Assembly: GCA_949130495.1 (NCBI GenBank)
Contig: CASBWL010000415.1
Coordinates: forward strand, 362,221 to 426,220
Direction: 5' to 3'
Source: Sambucus nigra
Taxonomy: Eukaryota > Streptophyta > Magnoliopsida > Dipsacales > Adoxaceae
DNA length: 64,000 nt
A program made the translations under genes and the position numbers. The notes beneath the pieces were generated by a model, which was not told where the DNA came from, ran no database searches, and saw only the letters and a program-made list of their open reading frames with translations. Positions 12,010 through 23,682 of this stretch are shown in pieces. How positions within the stretch are numbered: the stretch's first letter is position 1; each line of letters starts with the position of its first letter.

Positions 12010-12066
12010 GATCGAACCGGTTTGGTCCATCTAATCAATTTACCCCCAGCGAATCGATTCGGTTTG
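12010..12066 (-). repeat. Palindromic words in LTR E
   Basis: GCGAATCGATTCGG at 12048-12061 contains CGAATCGATTCG, the word of LTR B. A degenerate copy (CTAATCAATTTAC) and GAACCGGTTTGG lie just before it. The cluster sits about 1.15 kb from the LTR start, comparable to the other families. Confidence 0.65.
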
Positions 12067-13204
12067 CTAAACTGCCATTTATCTTCAACCTCGAGTTTTC
12101 ACCTCCCAAACCCATCAATCGAGGTCCCAAGTTTCCTAAAATCATAAATTACGATCCCAAACCAATAAATAATCATCTCAGACGTATTAAAACCCCAATT
12201 TAAACCCGGATCCAACGTCAAAACCCAAGGATTCCCAATAAATAATTCAATTTTCAACCCAAAATTTATCAAAGATGAAAATCCATTGATCCAACACCCT
12301 ATCAATGCTCATCATCTTCATAAACATATACCAAAATATAAATCATGAAATTTGTTTATATTAATTTCTCAATCACATTAATATGATAAAATACAAACCG
12401 AACCTCTTCATTAACCCCATAATTACATTTTAAATTCCTATATTTCTCATTAGTTAATAATGAACATAATTATCTACAAAATAGCGCAACATATAGCAAG
12501 TAAACACTTTCCTTAACAGAATCAAATTCGAAGCATGTCATGAATCGATGACTTGATTCTTGAGACAATTCGTCCTCTCATCTCCAAGCTTTCATCATCC
12601 TTTTTATCTTATTTTCTCTTATCTTTTGATATATCCTTTAATACCCACTAAGTAGATGCTAAAATGAGGTTGCTATTCACCCCCACTAAACCCTAAATAC
12701 CTCAATTAAAATCCCTAATTTCGTATTTACTTGAAGACTTAAGGATAAATAGACGACCATACCCCTATATGGGCCATTATGTCCAAAAAGCCCGCGAAAC
12801 CCAACTATAACCCCCAAGTACCTATTATGGACTATTTCGACCCATGACGGATCACCAATGCCCTCAAAAAGACCATTCGGGTCATCTTACTAAAAACGTT
12901 CCACCATATCATAATTGGGCCCGACATGTGCTTACAGTACACGTTGCTCTTAAACTATTTAAATTCATCATTTTCACTTTCTAACGACATAATATAATAA
13001 TTCATCGCTTTTCACTCATTAAACGATAATATAATAATTCACAACACTATTTGCTTATTAACTGCAAGTAAACAATTTTGATCATAAATATTAATCCTAA
13101 GCGCCCTAATTAATATTTATCGAAACCAATTTAACTTCCCAACTAAATTACTACTTTAATTAACACGTGGAAATAAAATACTCTCAAAAGTACTGGGTAT
13201 TAGA

Positions 13205-15286
13205 TTCTCCCATACTAATGGAATTTCATCCCCCAAAGTCGAACGCACTTTCCATAAAGAGCTTTGTATAATTTTCTTGCATGCCATCCTCGAGCTCCCA
13301 AGTCTATACAACAGCATTGTGATGCGTCCACTTTACACGCACTGATGGTACAACCTTTGACTGAAGCTTTCGCTCACCACGACCCAAAATGGAAGGATGC
13401 ATCTCCTTGTAGGTATTGTTTAGCTACAAATCTATCTCCTCTAATGCTTTATGCTAGTAAGACAAGTCACCCTGATATACCTCCTTAACGACGACACATG
13501 GAATACATTTTGAGTCCACAGCAAGTGATCCAATAAGGCAAGCCTATACACAACCGACCTATTATCTCAATGATGGGGTAAGGCCCCACATATCTAGGTG
13601 TCAACTTTCCCTTTTCAGAACCGTATCACTCCCTTCATAGGAGATACCCATAACTACACCCGATCACCCGCATCAAACTCCAATTATCTCTGATTCGCGT
13701 TGGATTAGATATTCTGATGGTCCTAAGCTACCCAAATACTACTTGTGATCAAATCAACCTTCACCGATGTATCTTCAATCACATCTGGCTCGAGATGTTT
13801 TTTTCCTCCACCTCTAACAAACACAATGGAGAACAACTAGGTCTCCCATACAAAGCCTTGAAAGGTGCCATGGTAGTAATAAACTGGTACGAGTTATTAT
13901 ATGTAACATCGACCGGTAGATACTAATTGTAACTACCCATAAAATCTAGAATACACATCCTCAATATATCCTCTAACATGAGACCTCTCCGTATGGCCAT
14001 CGATCTGTGGGTGATACGTCGTTCTCAAAAGCAACTCTATACCCATTGCCTCCTAAAAATTTGCCAAACGTTCTACACAAAGATCTTATCCAAATAAAAA
14101 ATAATGTTGAGTTTCACTCCATGAAGTTTCACTATCTCTATAATAAAAAAGATGGCATAATGCCCTGTACTGTAATCCATCTAAACAGGTAAGAAATAAA
14201 CTACCTTAGTTAAAAGGTCCACAATAACCCAGATGGAATTATAACCCTTATGCGACATAGGTAACCCCATGATGAAATACATAGACATATAAATTCCACA
14301 CCGTAATCTCCAATAGTTGCAAAACCTCGACTGGTCTTTGATGATAAGCCTTCACCATATGGAAAGTGGTACACTTGGAGACAAACTCTGTGATGTCTCT
14401 CTTCATATCGTCCCAGCAATACTACCTCCTCATATCCTGGTACATCTTATCCCCTCCCGGATGAGTTGACAATTATGACATGTGCTACTCCTCCATACAT
14501 GTACATCATAGGTCCTCATCATCCAGGGCAGTAAACCTCATATTAAAGCGTAAGGCACCCTCTGAACTGATTGAGTAGGACTCTCCTTTGTCTGCCAGTA
14601 ATTATCTTACCTTCTCTTGACAATAAGGATCCTATACTTGTGCCTTCACAACCCTCAAACTGATCTAGGGTGTGATGATCATAACTGCCATATAAGCCCT
14701 GACTACATCCTCCTCCTGACGAATCTTATCCCACTTCACTTTCTAAACTTCCACTAAGTGAATGTTAAACTATTAGTCTTTCCAAATTTCTAACGAATCT
14801 TCCACCACATTAGCATTTCCCAAATGATATTGAATGTTAAACTGTCAGTCTTTTAAGAATTGAAGCCACCTATGATATCTCATATTTATATCCTTCTGCG
14901 TGAAAAGGTACTATAGTGACTTGTGTTCTGTCAATAATGGGAAATTCTCTCCCAATAAATAATGTGTCTCAATCCACAAGGCAGTTATTCTCATGGGAAT
15001 TAAACTTGTGAGATGTAAAATCTATAGCACGATCCACGAGCTATAGAAATCCCCCAAGTCTCTATAAGGACAGACCAGTAAAAATACAATACTCCACTCC
15101 TACCCTACGCAATGGGAGCATTGGCACTGAAGTCAACTTGTCCTTTAGCTCACCAAATGCTAAATAACAGTGATCATCTGAAAGAAAAGGTATGCCCTTA
15201 CGAGTCAAAGTTATCAATGGACTGGTAATCTTCGAAACCCTCTTACAAATTTACAGTAGTAACCCGCTAAAACTAGAAAACTATGA
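13205..15286 (-). pseudogene. Element E pol, 3' half: RNase H and integrase remnants
   Basis: Read on the minus strand, RNase H comes first (about 15290-14760): LAGYYCKFVRGF, LTEHKSL, LFTQKDINMRYHRWLQFLKD and IQYHLGNANVVEDSL match the gypsy order 'FLGLAGYYRRFV ... TDHKSLKY ... VVADALSRK'. Integrase follows (about 14420-13500): KRDITEFVSKC and KAYHQRPRGF match the zinc-binding region and its following 'KAEHQRPAGLL'. Many stops and shifts; inactive. It joins directly to the RT part at 24388 if the Tat-type insertion (15292-24382) and one copy of its target duplication are removed. Confidence 0.8.
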
Positions 15287-15291
15287 ACATC

Positions 15292-15991
15292 TGATAGAGC
15301 AAATATATCACCCTACCGCAGAAGACATCCTGCACTGCACAGGATACATGTCGTGGCCCTCATCAATATAGGGCGCGACCGCTACTGAACTTGGAGTGCG
15401 GCCCTACCTCATACAGGGCGCAAACCCCCTTGTTAAGGGGAGCGACCACCATCAACATATCGCGGACTCATCTAGTCAAGGGCGCGGCACCTTTGTCTGT
15501 TGCCAATACGGGGTGTTGCACTTCTTCCCTATAGGATGCATCCCTCTCCATCACAACTCCAGACTGCGTCACGTGCTCACTACATGTGATCATATCTCCT
15601 ATAAATAGAGGACCACACCTCGAGAGACAGGATCGATTCCAGACACACTCGGGGAAGGACCTACAATACCTATTCCCTCTACACAACCTCAGCATACAAG
15701 TTGGGGGTTGTTCATCCGCCTCGCAACCATCACTCCGACACACCGGAATCATCAATCATTATGTATTCTCCTTTATTCTCATACTTGTACACCTCTTTAG
15801 GCACTATTATATTGTAAAATGCAATGCATATAAAAAGAACGGAGCAAAATAGTGGACGTAGGCCTATTTTAGGGGCTGAACCACTCTATATCTTATTTTC
15901 TCTCTATTTGCTTGCTTTATTTACTTATTACACACTTTACTCTTAACTTGCAGGTACGTAAACGTCAAGTGGATAATTTCTCGTATCAATA
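15292..15991 (+). repeat. 5' LTR of the Tat-type element
   Basis: Starts TGATAGAGCAAATATATC and ends TCGTATCAATA. A TATA box (CTATAAATAGAGG, about 15599-15611) is preceded by a run of GC-rich words such as GGGCGCGACC, GTGCGGCCC, GAGCGACCACC and GGGCGCGGCACC (15350-15490). The 3' LTR copy ends CAACA, so the terminal C of this copy has become T. Confidence 0.92.
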
Positions 15992-16013
15992 ATTTTGCGC
16001 CGTCTGTGGGAAC
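15992..16013 (+). other. Primer-binding site region of the Tat-type element
   Basis: ATTTTGCGCCGTCTGTGGGA immediately follows the 5' LTR. It resembles the TTGGCGCCGTCTGTGGGGA primer site of plant Tat-like gypsy elements, with one T in place of G. Confidence 0.75.
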
Positions 16014-16854
16014 ATGTTGATATTTCAATCTTGTTTCTCTATGTTACGAGTCCTTAAACACCTTATTTTATTCGCGGGGATCTTCTAGATCATCATCCCA
16101 TTAGTAAATTTTGGTTATTGAGCTATATTTTATACTTACACCCTTAAATGGGTATTTCGTACCTTCAGATCTACTCTCTGGTCTCTCTTTTATGACCTTG
16201 GATATATCTTACATGCCCCTGTGATATCATTTCATCTAGATAGTGCTGAAAAGCATGATGGGCTTTACCCCTGAAAAGATGAATGGTTAGGGAAGAATTA
16301 TGTTTATGCCCTTTTTGTTGTTCTTTGCCTATGATTTAGGGTTTATCATTAGAATTGTGCCATTGTGTGGACCGAGAGGTTATTCTCTCATGGATCGACC
16401 CTAGTAGGTATGCTCTCCCCGAGCTTCGGGAGAAAAACTTAGTTTTTGGGTTTCAATTTTGGTATTTCCCCTTCACTGACTAGGTAGGGATGCGGCGTGG
16501 TAGTTCAACTGCCTTACATGCCACAGCCTCTACTAGGGCAGTTACATCACATAAGCTTCAAAACATCAAGGAACGGACTAGGGTGGTCTCCTGCTCAACC
16601 TTGGTGAATATCATTCAAAGGCCACGGCAGTGCACTTATGTGCCTTACTGGTCGCGGCCTCATCATTAATATCATGTAAAGGCCATGATGGTACACCTAT
16701 ATACTTCATTAGCTGCGACCTCGGTAGTAGTATCATGCCGCAGTGCAAGCGCTGCATCCCAACTTTATATTTGGTTTATCCTATATTTTTTGATTACTCA
16801 CTTCTGCTACTCTTATCTCAGATTATATATTTTTTAAAAACTAAAAAAGCAGAA
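16014..16854 (+). other. Untranslated leader of the Tat-type element
   Basis: No supportable coding sequence. It contains scattered GC-rich words of the LTR type (GGCCACGGCAG, GGTCGCGGCC, GCTGCGACC between 16615 and 16725). Confidence 0.5.
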
Positions 16855-17351
16855 ATGGAAGGGAACTCTAGCCAAAACACATAAATGAAGAATGATATTG
16901 CTCAACTATATGACCACATCAACCATCTCTATGACCACCAGGCCTCGCTACAGGGCGAAATTAGTTTCCTAGTGCAAAGGGTACTCATGATAGACTATGC
17001 AACCTTTACCTCTATGCAAAAGGCTACGGCATTAGAAACCGGAGAAATATCCCAATTAAAAGCGGTGGCTGTGGAAGGCAAGGTTGCGACCAGGGCCCTA
17101 AAGAGGATGAGGAAATTGGAGGGAAAGGAGCTATGTAAGAACTACACACCGTTGAACTCCGTCTGAGAGGATATCCTTGGAAGCATTGAGGAAAAAATGC
17201 TCAGGTGGACAGAGATGCTGAAGACTCCACCTCATAAGAGGGACCAGGCCAAGTTGTGCAAATTCCACAAAGACCACCGTCATGATACTGAACAGTGTTT
17301 CGCACTGAAGGATGAAATTGAGAGGCTGGTTAGGCAAGGGATGCTACAGTG
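16855..17351 (+). pseudogene. Deleted gag of the Tat-type element
   Basis: One frame runs from ATG 16855 to a stop at 17349 with two internal stops (16882 and 17164), about 165 codons against 400 or more in related gag proteins. The first part (DIAQLYDHINHLYDHQASLQ) looks like a coiled coil. The last part (KRDQAKLCKFHKDHRHDTEQ then CFALKDEIERLVRQGMLQ) is the conserved gag C-terminus 'YCxFHxxHGHDTExCxxLKxEIExLIRxGxL', with Cys and His spaced as a zinc knuckle-like motif. The capsid core between them is missing. Inactive. Confidence 0.8.
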
Positions 17352-17787
17352 ATTCCTAAAGAATGCATAAAGGATTCATCCAAACTAGACAGAGGCTGCA
17401 TACCGCATCTCGTCCTTAGTTTTTCCAATTTTAACTATTTATGTTTATGTTTTATGAAGCTCATTATAGCCTTAATCAAGACTTTATGTTTTATTAACAA
17501 AGCCATTTGCTCGAGCATGCTATATAAATATATAAATTAACAAATTTTGCCATATCTGATTTCTCTCTTGTTTTCATAATCTATTATCTCATAAAAATAC
17601 CTTTTGTCTTAAATAGATTCAAAGGGAAGAATAACAAACTATCTCGAAAGATTATTATTATTTTGGAAAGCACCTACGAAGGGATTGCGATCTTAATTAG
17701 CTCACAAGTTCCCTTCATGATGTGCAACTATATCTTATCATATGAGGATCATATTCACAAAAGCATCTGAGGATTGAAGGAGCTTTT

Positions 17788-18005
17788 ATTAGCCACAGGG
17801 GCTTACAATGCTCGTTCTTAGCCTTCGGGAAGCATCATTAGCCACGGGGGCTTATAATTCCCGTTCTTAGCCTTCGAGAAGCGTCATTAGCTATGGAGGC
17901 TTATAATGCCCGATCTTAGCTTTCGGGAAGCGTCATTAGCCACGAGGGCTTACATTGCCCGTTCTTAACTTTCAGGATGCATCATCAAGCTAGGAGGCTT
18001 ATAAT
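17788..18005 (+). repeat. 49-bp tandem repeat, about 4.5 copies
   Basis: TTAGCCAC.GGGGCTTA starts at 17789, 17838, 17887 and 17936, an exact 49-bp period. Each copy continues with GCCCGTTCTTAGC.TTCGGGAAGC.TC and a degenerate fifth copy follows. Flanks (17352-17787 and 18006-18656) show no other recognisable content. Confidence 0.93.
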
Positions 18006-18656
18006 ATCCAACTAGGGATGACTTTATATATATCAGCAGCTGTGGGTGGCTTAATAACATAACCCAGTCCGGGAAGGCTTGAAAATATCCTGTATGTCTA
18101 TAGAGGTCCATTGTTCAGATAGAAGGGACAGAAAGGTGCCGTAGCTACCGCATCCCTATCAATATGGTTGTGGCCATTAAGTAAATTTATTCAGAAATAG
18201 AAAAGGCAGGATTGTCAGACTGTCGCGGCTTTGATTATAGGGCTTCCATTCATTTCAATGCAGGAAGGGCCGCGACCCGTGAACATGAGCCATGCAAATT
18301 ATAGCCGCAACCTATAACCCATACTTTTGAAGGTTCATTTGCATTACTTTATAGTGCTGCAAACTTAATCTATTATTTCTACAAGTCCAATCAACAAGGC
18401 ATTTTAATTACGTAAGGCAGTTGTATTCAAGCCATCAGAGACGTACAAAAAACATTCATTAAAGCATTGAAGCAGGCAAAGAAGAAGATGTAAAAGCTAC
18501 AAGAAAATGAGGCCAAAATTATTAACGCAGAAAAAGTGGTCACAACCTTGATATTATCAGTTAAGATTACAAGAAAATGGGCCGCAACCACTACAAAAGT
18601 AAAGTAACAGAAGGGACACAACCCTGTATCAATGATCAAAAAATAAAAAATAAATA

Positions 18657-20727
18657 TTATGAAGCTGCATCATCTCGATCATCACCCTCTTCTCCATCCG
18701 CGGTAGTCTCAGTTTCCTCGTTCGTTGTCGCCGCCTCAGCTGCTTCTCTGAGCCTAGCTTTCTCCTCCTCCGTGGCCTTTAACTTAGTAATGCATTCTTG
18801 GTGTTCAGCATCACTCAATCTCCAGGCAAGAACCTTCTCCTTGGTCTCAGGGAAGTTCTTTATAATCCTATGCCTTAACTCCTAGTAGCCACGGAGGTAG
18901 GCCATATTATTGATGAGGAAGAAGTCCCTAGAGCCTTTGAATGACTCCATTATATGATCAATGTCCACCTGAAGAGCATCGATATGATCTGCCTCCATCT
19001 TCTTTATTATCGTGGCATGGTCTAGGGCATCACGCGCAGACTTTGCCTCTAGCTCCTCGTACTTATTTTGAAGAAGCATGAGCTTGTTATTAGAAGTTTT
19101 CACAGCTTGTTCTGCTTCCTTGGTCTGGGCCTGTGGGGCTTTGAGAGATTTTGTGGTTTGTTTGAAATTTTCCTCCGCTTCCTCCCTTTCATTGTTCACA
19201 GCAGCCAAGTCCATTTAAACTGCCTGAAGAGCTACAATAACAGACTTCTTACCAACTTCAAATGACGAAGTCCGTACAGCCTCCAAGTTAGCGGCATGCA
19301 CCCTATCCGTGGCCTATTTTAGCTGGTAGAGAGCCTCATACTTCCTCTTTTAGGCCACCATGACATCCGCGGCCTGAAATTAGAAAGTTAATTGCAATAT
19401 GCGGAACGCAAAAAAAATGAAGAAAAAACTAAGCACTTACCCTCAGAAGGCTATGAAGGCTGTAGTCCTCCAGGTCATCATGGTCTTCTCCCACCAGATT
19501 GTCGAGGTCCACAGCATCAAGGGCCCTCTTCGTCCTTCGTGTAACCTTTGCGGTAGTGTCCCAAGAGGACTCAGGGTCGAGTTATCTCAATTGAGGTCGC
19601 GGACGACCGTCAGGACCAGAAATGCCGCGGCACTGAGGAGGTGCCAAGTTTGCATTAACTGCAACTACAGGTGGAGGCGGAGGAGATGCTCAGTGAAGGG
19701 GTGCGTCAAAAGTGGACATCAGCCCCGCCGCAGCCAAGTTGGCTCCTATGTCATCATTGAACTCAGCCTGCAGTGGGTTCTCAACATTTTTCGTTGTCTT
19801 CGCGGCTTGAGTTGCGATTGCGGCAGGTGGATTTTAGTTGCCGAAATGAACTGCGGCTGGAGCTTTTGTCTTGATCCTCTTCTTCTTCCTACTCCATGCA
19901 GTATTATTGAGAACGACTACGTCCTCATCCATCTCTGCCAGCTGCGCGACCAACAATTCCCTGTCAATTTCGTCACCTAAAAAGGGAAAAGGAACAATAA
20001 ATATTCAAAGTCAAGATAAAATGCAGCAGAAAAATACGGAGTCAAATTATTACCTACAGCAGCCATGTCTTTTGGAATGGACTTGCTTGGAAAGAAACCT
20101 GCTTCAAATACAGCTGCTGATGTAACAAGTGTGTTGAACCTCTTATGCTCAGTAGGAACTGCCATGGCCTCAACAACTCTCTTTTCATGCCCCTTGCTCA
20201 AGTGCAAGTTGTCAACAACTACAGAAAACAAGTCAAAGGTTAGTGGAGGTTAATATGCAACTAGGAAGACAGGACGCGGTTATAATCAAAATACCTAGTT
20301 TGGAGGGAGAACCCCATTACCGCGGCATTCGATATGACTTTTCCCTCTCGTTCTCTTCGGGGTGGATCTCCCAGCCTTTCCCGGAGATGTAGAAATACTT
20401 GCCCTTCTACTTATTTACACTATCCAGCCTCCCAGTACAAAGGGTCTCGTCCCTGTCGCGGACCGAGAAGTAGTAGTACCCGACGAACTTCACAAAATTT
20501 TCCTTTGGGCGGTAGAAATGAAATAACTCTACAGGAGTAATGTCCTTTTTAAATTGGTTCTCCCAAAGAACGATCGCGACAAGTATGGCCCTCCAGCCAT
20601 TGGGATCTATCTGGGCCGGTGCTAATTTCATTGTCTAAAAAATGCGACGGATGGGAACAGGAACAAGCAGTCACAACTCGTAAATAATTGGATGAAGTGG
20701 GAAGCAAACTCCATCAGCCAGAGCTAT
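18657..20727 (-). pseudogene. Antisense spliced gene in the Tat-type element ('putative gypsy type transposon' domain plus coiled coil)
   Basis: Runs against the element's own gag. Exons read on the minus strand: 20727-20295, 20218-20054, 19976-19441, 19373-18657. Introns of 76, 77 and 67 nt all have GT-AG ends (for example GGTAAGTGC donor, CTAATTTCAG acceptor), and the frame carries across all three junctions. Exon 1 gives ALADGVCFPLHPIIYEL, then MKLAPAQIDPNGWRAI and KYFYISGKGWEIHP, the pattern of the 'putative gypsy type transposon' family (PF04195 type). Exon 2 gives WGSPSKLVVDNLHL across the junction. Exon 4 is a long charged coiled coil ending in an acidic tail (EETETTADGEEGDDRDDAAS). 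About eight in-frame stops show it is dead. The N-terminal part was separated by the copia fragment to the right. Confidence 0.75.
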
Positions 20728-23355
20728 GCAAAAAGATTTTATTTTGAGAAAAAATTGAGAAAATCCAAAAAGATTTTTGTTTTTTTGTTTGCACCGTTTA
20801 TGGATGAACTCTTTGGATGACCAAGTCACAACATCATTCCATTTTTTTCATGTGACTGTTTGATAGTGTTTTGAGATAATAGGTTAATTAATCCTTGTGC
20901 TTTATAATGTTTGGAGTCATTAAGATGTAATTAAGTGTTACTTCCTACATGTTTGACTCATGTTTCCTTTATTGCACACATGCACGAATTTTGTTTGATT
21001 ATTGTGCTTGTCCTATCACATGTTGGTTGGGTGTTTTCACTTCAATCCCGTCCTTAAAACGAACCAAGCGCGATAAATTTTGATAAGGAAATTGTGCATA
21101 TAAAAACCGTTTTGTGAGTTTGTGTGCTTTGTTTGATAACAGGGAGGGGCTGCGAAAGGTAATCATCTATCCTTTGGGCAAAAGCCACCGTTAAAAAGGA
21201 CCTAAAAAAATTGAGGAATTTTATTATCCGAGGTCCAAAGAGGTTAAAAGAGCCCGAAAAAAAAATTGAAAGGCAATAAAAAGAAATTCATGCCAATAAG
21301 GGGCCATTTAGGTTTTTTTCACCAATTCTCCAAAGTTTGAGAATTTAGATTACCTCTAAAAGAAAATATATATGAGGGAGTTTGGTTGGAGAATTTAAAC
21401 GGGTTTGCACGTCCTTGAAATTCTTGAAAATGCGCTATATAGTTTTGGACGTTATTGGTGTGGAAATCATTTGACTTTGATTTGTTGATTTGCATAAGAC
21501 GATGTCATCTAAATTCAACAAATTTTTACACCTAAGGATACCTTTGATGTTCATTCGTTAGGAGTACACGCATGCATCGTGCACATAAGATTGATTGAGT
21601 TGATTTACCTATCGAATGTGTTCACACCCATTCATTCCGTTTCCATGACTTGGTTATTTGAGCCTAAATCCATGGTGTGATTTTTGTATCATATTTGTTC
21701 ACATTGGTATCTTATCTTTTGTATGAAAAATTTGAAAATTCAAAAATAGTTTGAGAAGATTTGTTTGAGCATCTCCTTGCAAGAGCACGTTTACCATATT
21801 GTTTGATGCCCTGTTTTGTATACCGTGACACCCCGATTTTGCTTATTTGATTCATTCTTCTCATTTTTCTATTTGGGGACATCATAAAAAGGGGGAGAAA
21901 GAATTATCTGATTATGGGGGAGTTTGAATTTTGGGGGAGTTTTTGAGATGTAGCTTATGTTTTTATCATATATTGGTATCCATGTTTATCTCTTTCAAAC
22001 TCGATATGTCACGTGGTATTTGCTTTGTCTCATGTGTGTAGGTATGAAGATTGAAGATCAATATGTTGCACACCCTGATGAGAAAAGCTTTGAGATTTGA
22101 TGATTGTTGAAGATTGAAGAGCAAACGATGAAGATTTAAACATTTGTATCTTTCCATCTTTAGGGTTCATGGGAGGTAGATTTGTATAGGTCATAAGTTG
22201 ATAATTCGGATATTTTTTATGTATGTACCGGCATAGACATAGGGGGAGATTTGTATGGACATTTTTGTCCATTATCAATTTGTATGTCGTACGCCGTTAC
22301 ACCGTTGAAGAAACTCAAGATCGCATCTACATCAACGGATCCGAATATCAAAGCGTCTTCAACATCATTGCCTCTGCGAGAATGAACTTGGTAAAATTTT
22401 GTTTTTACGTTCCTTAAAGTTCATATTTAGTATTGGGAATTTTTTATAAAATGCTTTTTACAAAAATAAGAAGTAAGTTTTTTAAAGCAAAATGAGGCTT
22501 TTACAAGGATTTTATTTTTCTGGGAAAACCGAACCGATCCGGTTCCATAAAATAACCGATCCGCAACCGGACCGATCCGCCCCATACCGGACCGATCCGC
22601 TTGCTGCAGATCCAGTATACCCCGGACCGCAAGCGAACCGATGAAGGCCAAAATAAAAGAACCGATCCTCTTGACCGGACCGATCCGCCTCAGAACCGAA
22701 CCGGTCCGACTGGGATAAATTCGGCCAGATTCGCTGCAGATTTTTTAGGCTCAAAGTTTTCCTATTTAAAGCCAACTTCGGGGAGTTATTTTTTAAGACT
22801 TTTCAAGACGATTTTCAGAGTCCTAAATACTCTAAGTCTTCACCTTTTTGATGTGCAAAACATCTTTTTGATTCACACAAAAAATCCCAATTACTTTTGT
22901 GAATCTTTTGGAACCCTAGAACAAAAGCTTTGCTATTGTTCAATCTTTGTGGGGAGATCTTTGCAACCGAGGGCTGCGTGTCATTGCTGAGGGAGTCTCT
23001 ACAAAGTTTTATGGCTGCGTGTCCTTGAGGAGTGCTGCGGTTCTTCCTTTGTTGATTGGACTGAGGTTCATGTGGGTTCACTGCGTGTGAATTCATTGCT
23101 GCCCTCCTGGAAAGGGATATTTCCAGCCGCCGACTACAGAATTCGATACCTGAGGGTAATTCTTAGTCACTGTATTTTCATTGTAATCCGATTGTAAGCC
23201 GTTTTCTTACAAATTATAGTGAAAATAAAAGGTTTTGCCCCTTTGGGGGATTTTTCCTGAAATTGTTTGTTTTTATCCTGCATGCTATATTTTATTTGAT
23301 AAATCATCTAGATGCATGTCTTAGGGTTTTAACTAAAATTTGGGATTAATTAAAA
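20728..23355 (+). mobile_element. Probable Ty1/copia (SIRE-like) 3' fragment with LTR
   Basis: Interrupts the antisense gene. 20728-22251 is the 3' non-coding part, with repeated purine tracts (AAAAAGGGGGAGAAAG at 21890, ATGGGGGAGTTTG, TTGGGGGAGTTTT). After AGGGGGAGATT an LTR seems to start TGTATGGACATTTTTGTCC at 22252. The LTR carries a word cluster (22530-22715) and ends with text such as GAGGGAGTCTCTAC, GGGTAATTCTTAGTC and GTGAAAATAAAAGG, which recalls SIRE/Maximus LTR tails. No reverse transcriptase is present. The right end is not fixed and no target duplication could be shown. Confidence 0.5.
22530..22715. repeat. Cluster of ACCGATCCG words in the copia-like LTR
   Basis: About eight copies of (G)(A/G)ACCGATCCG in 185 bp. 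Clean copies lie near 22533, 22553, 22569, 22589 and 22677; altered ones are ACCGATGAAGG, ACCGATCCTC and ACCGGTCCG. The word is partly self-complementary (CGGATCGGT) but not a perfect palindrome. Confidence 0.88.
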
Positions 23356-23682
23356 TTGGTTTTTTATTTGAGAAGTCGCAATATTTCCGCTGTAGCTGCA
23401 CTCTCAGAAGAAACCAACAATACTCAGCCTCACACAACCTTGGAACCGCCACGAACAGCCTCAAAGGGTCGCTGGAAAATGAATGAAGATGGATACGCAG
23501 AAATTCTCTCTCAATTTGCTCTCAAAGTTTTGGAAACGTAATGAAGTTCATGGCCTGAAACAATTTATATAAGAGAGCACAGAAGATGAATCATCACCTT
23601 GGAAGTACCGTGGAACCAAAGAATACTAAACTAAGCCGCAACCCCAATCGAATTCTCTTGGCAGTACGACTTGGGGGCTTAT
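23356..23682 (-). promoter_or_regulatory. Promoter and leader of the antisense gene in the Tat-type element
   Basis: On the minus strand CTTATATAAATTG (about 23563-23575) is a good TATA box pointing into the element, against gag. The next 200 nt contain no convincing start codon and read as leader. The copia fragment now separates this promoter from the exons at 20727 and below. The last bases before the 3' LTR are the polypurine tract of the element. Confidence 0.5.

Noticed and set aside
19399..19980. 193-codon plus-strand open frame
   Set aside because: It is the shadow of exon 3 of the minus-strand spliced gene, whose splice sites and domain text make the other strand the real one.
22601..22990. 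129-codon frame rich in DRTDPP peptides
   Set aside because: Translation of the ACCGATCCG word cluster in the copia-like LTR.
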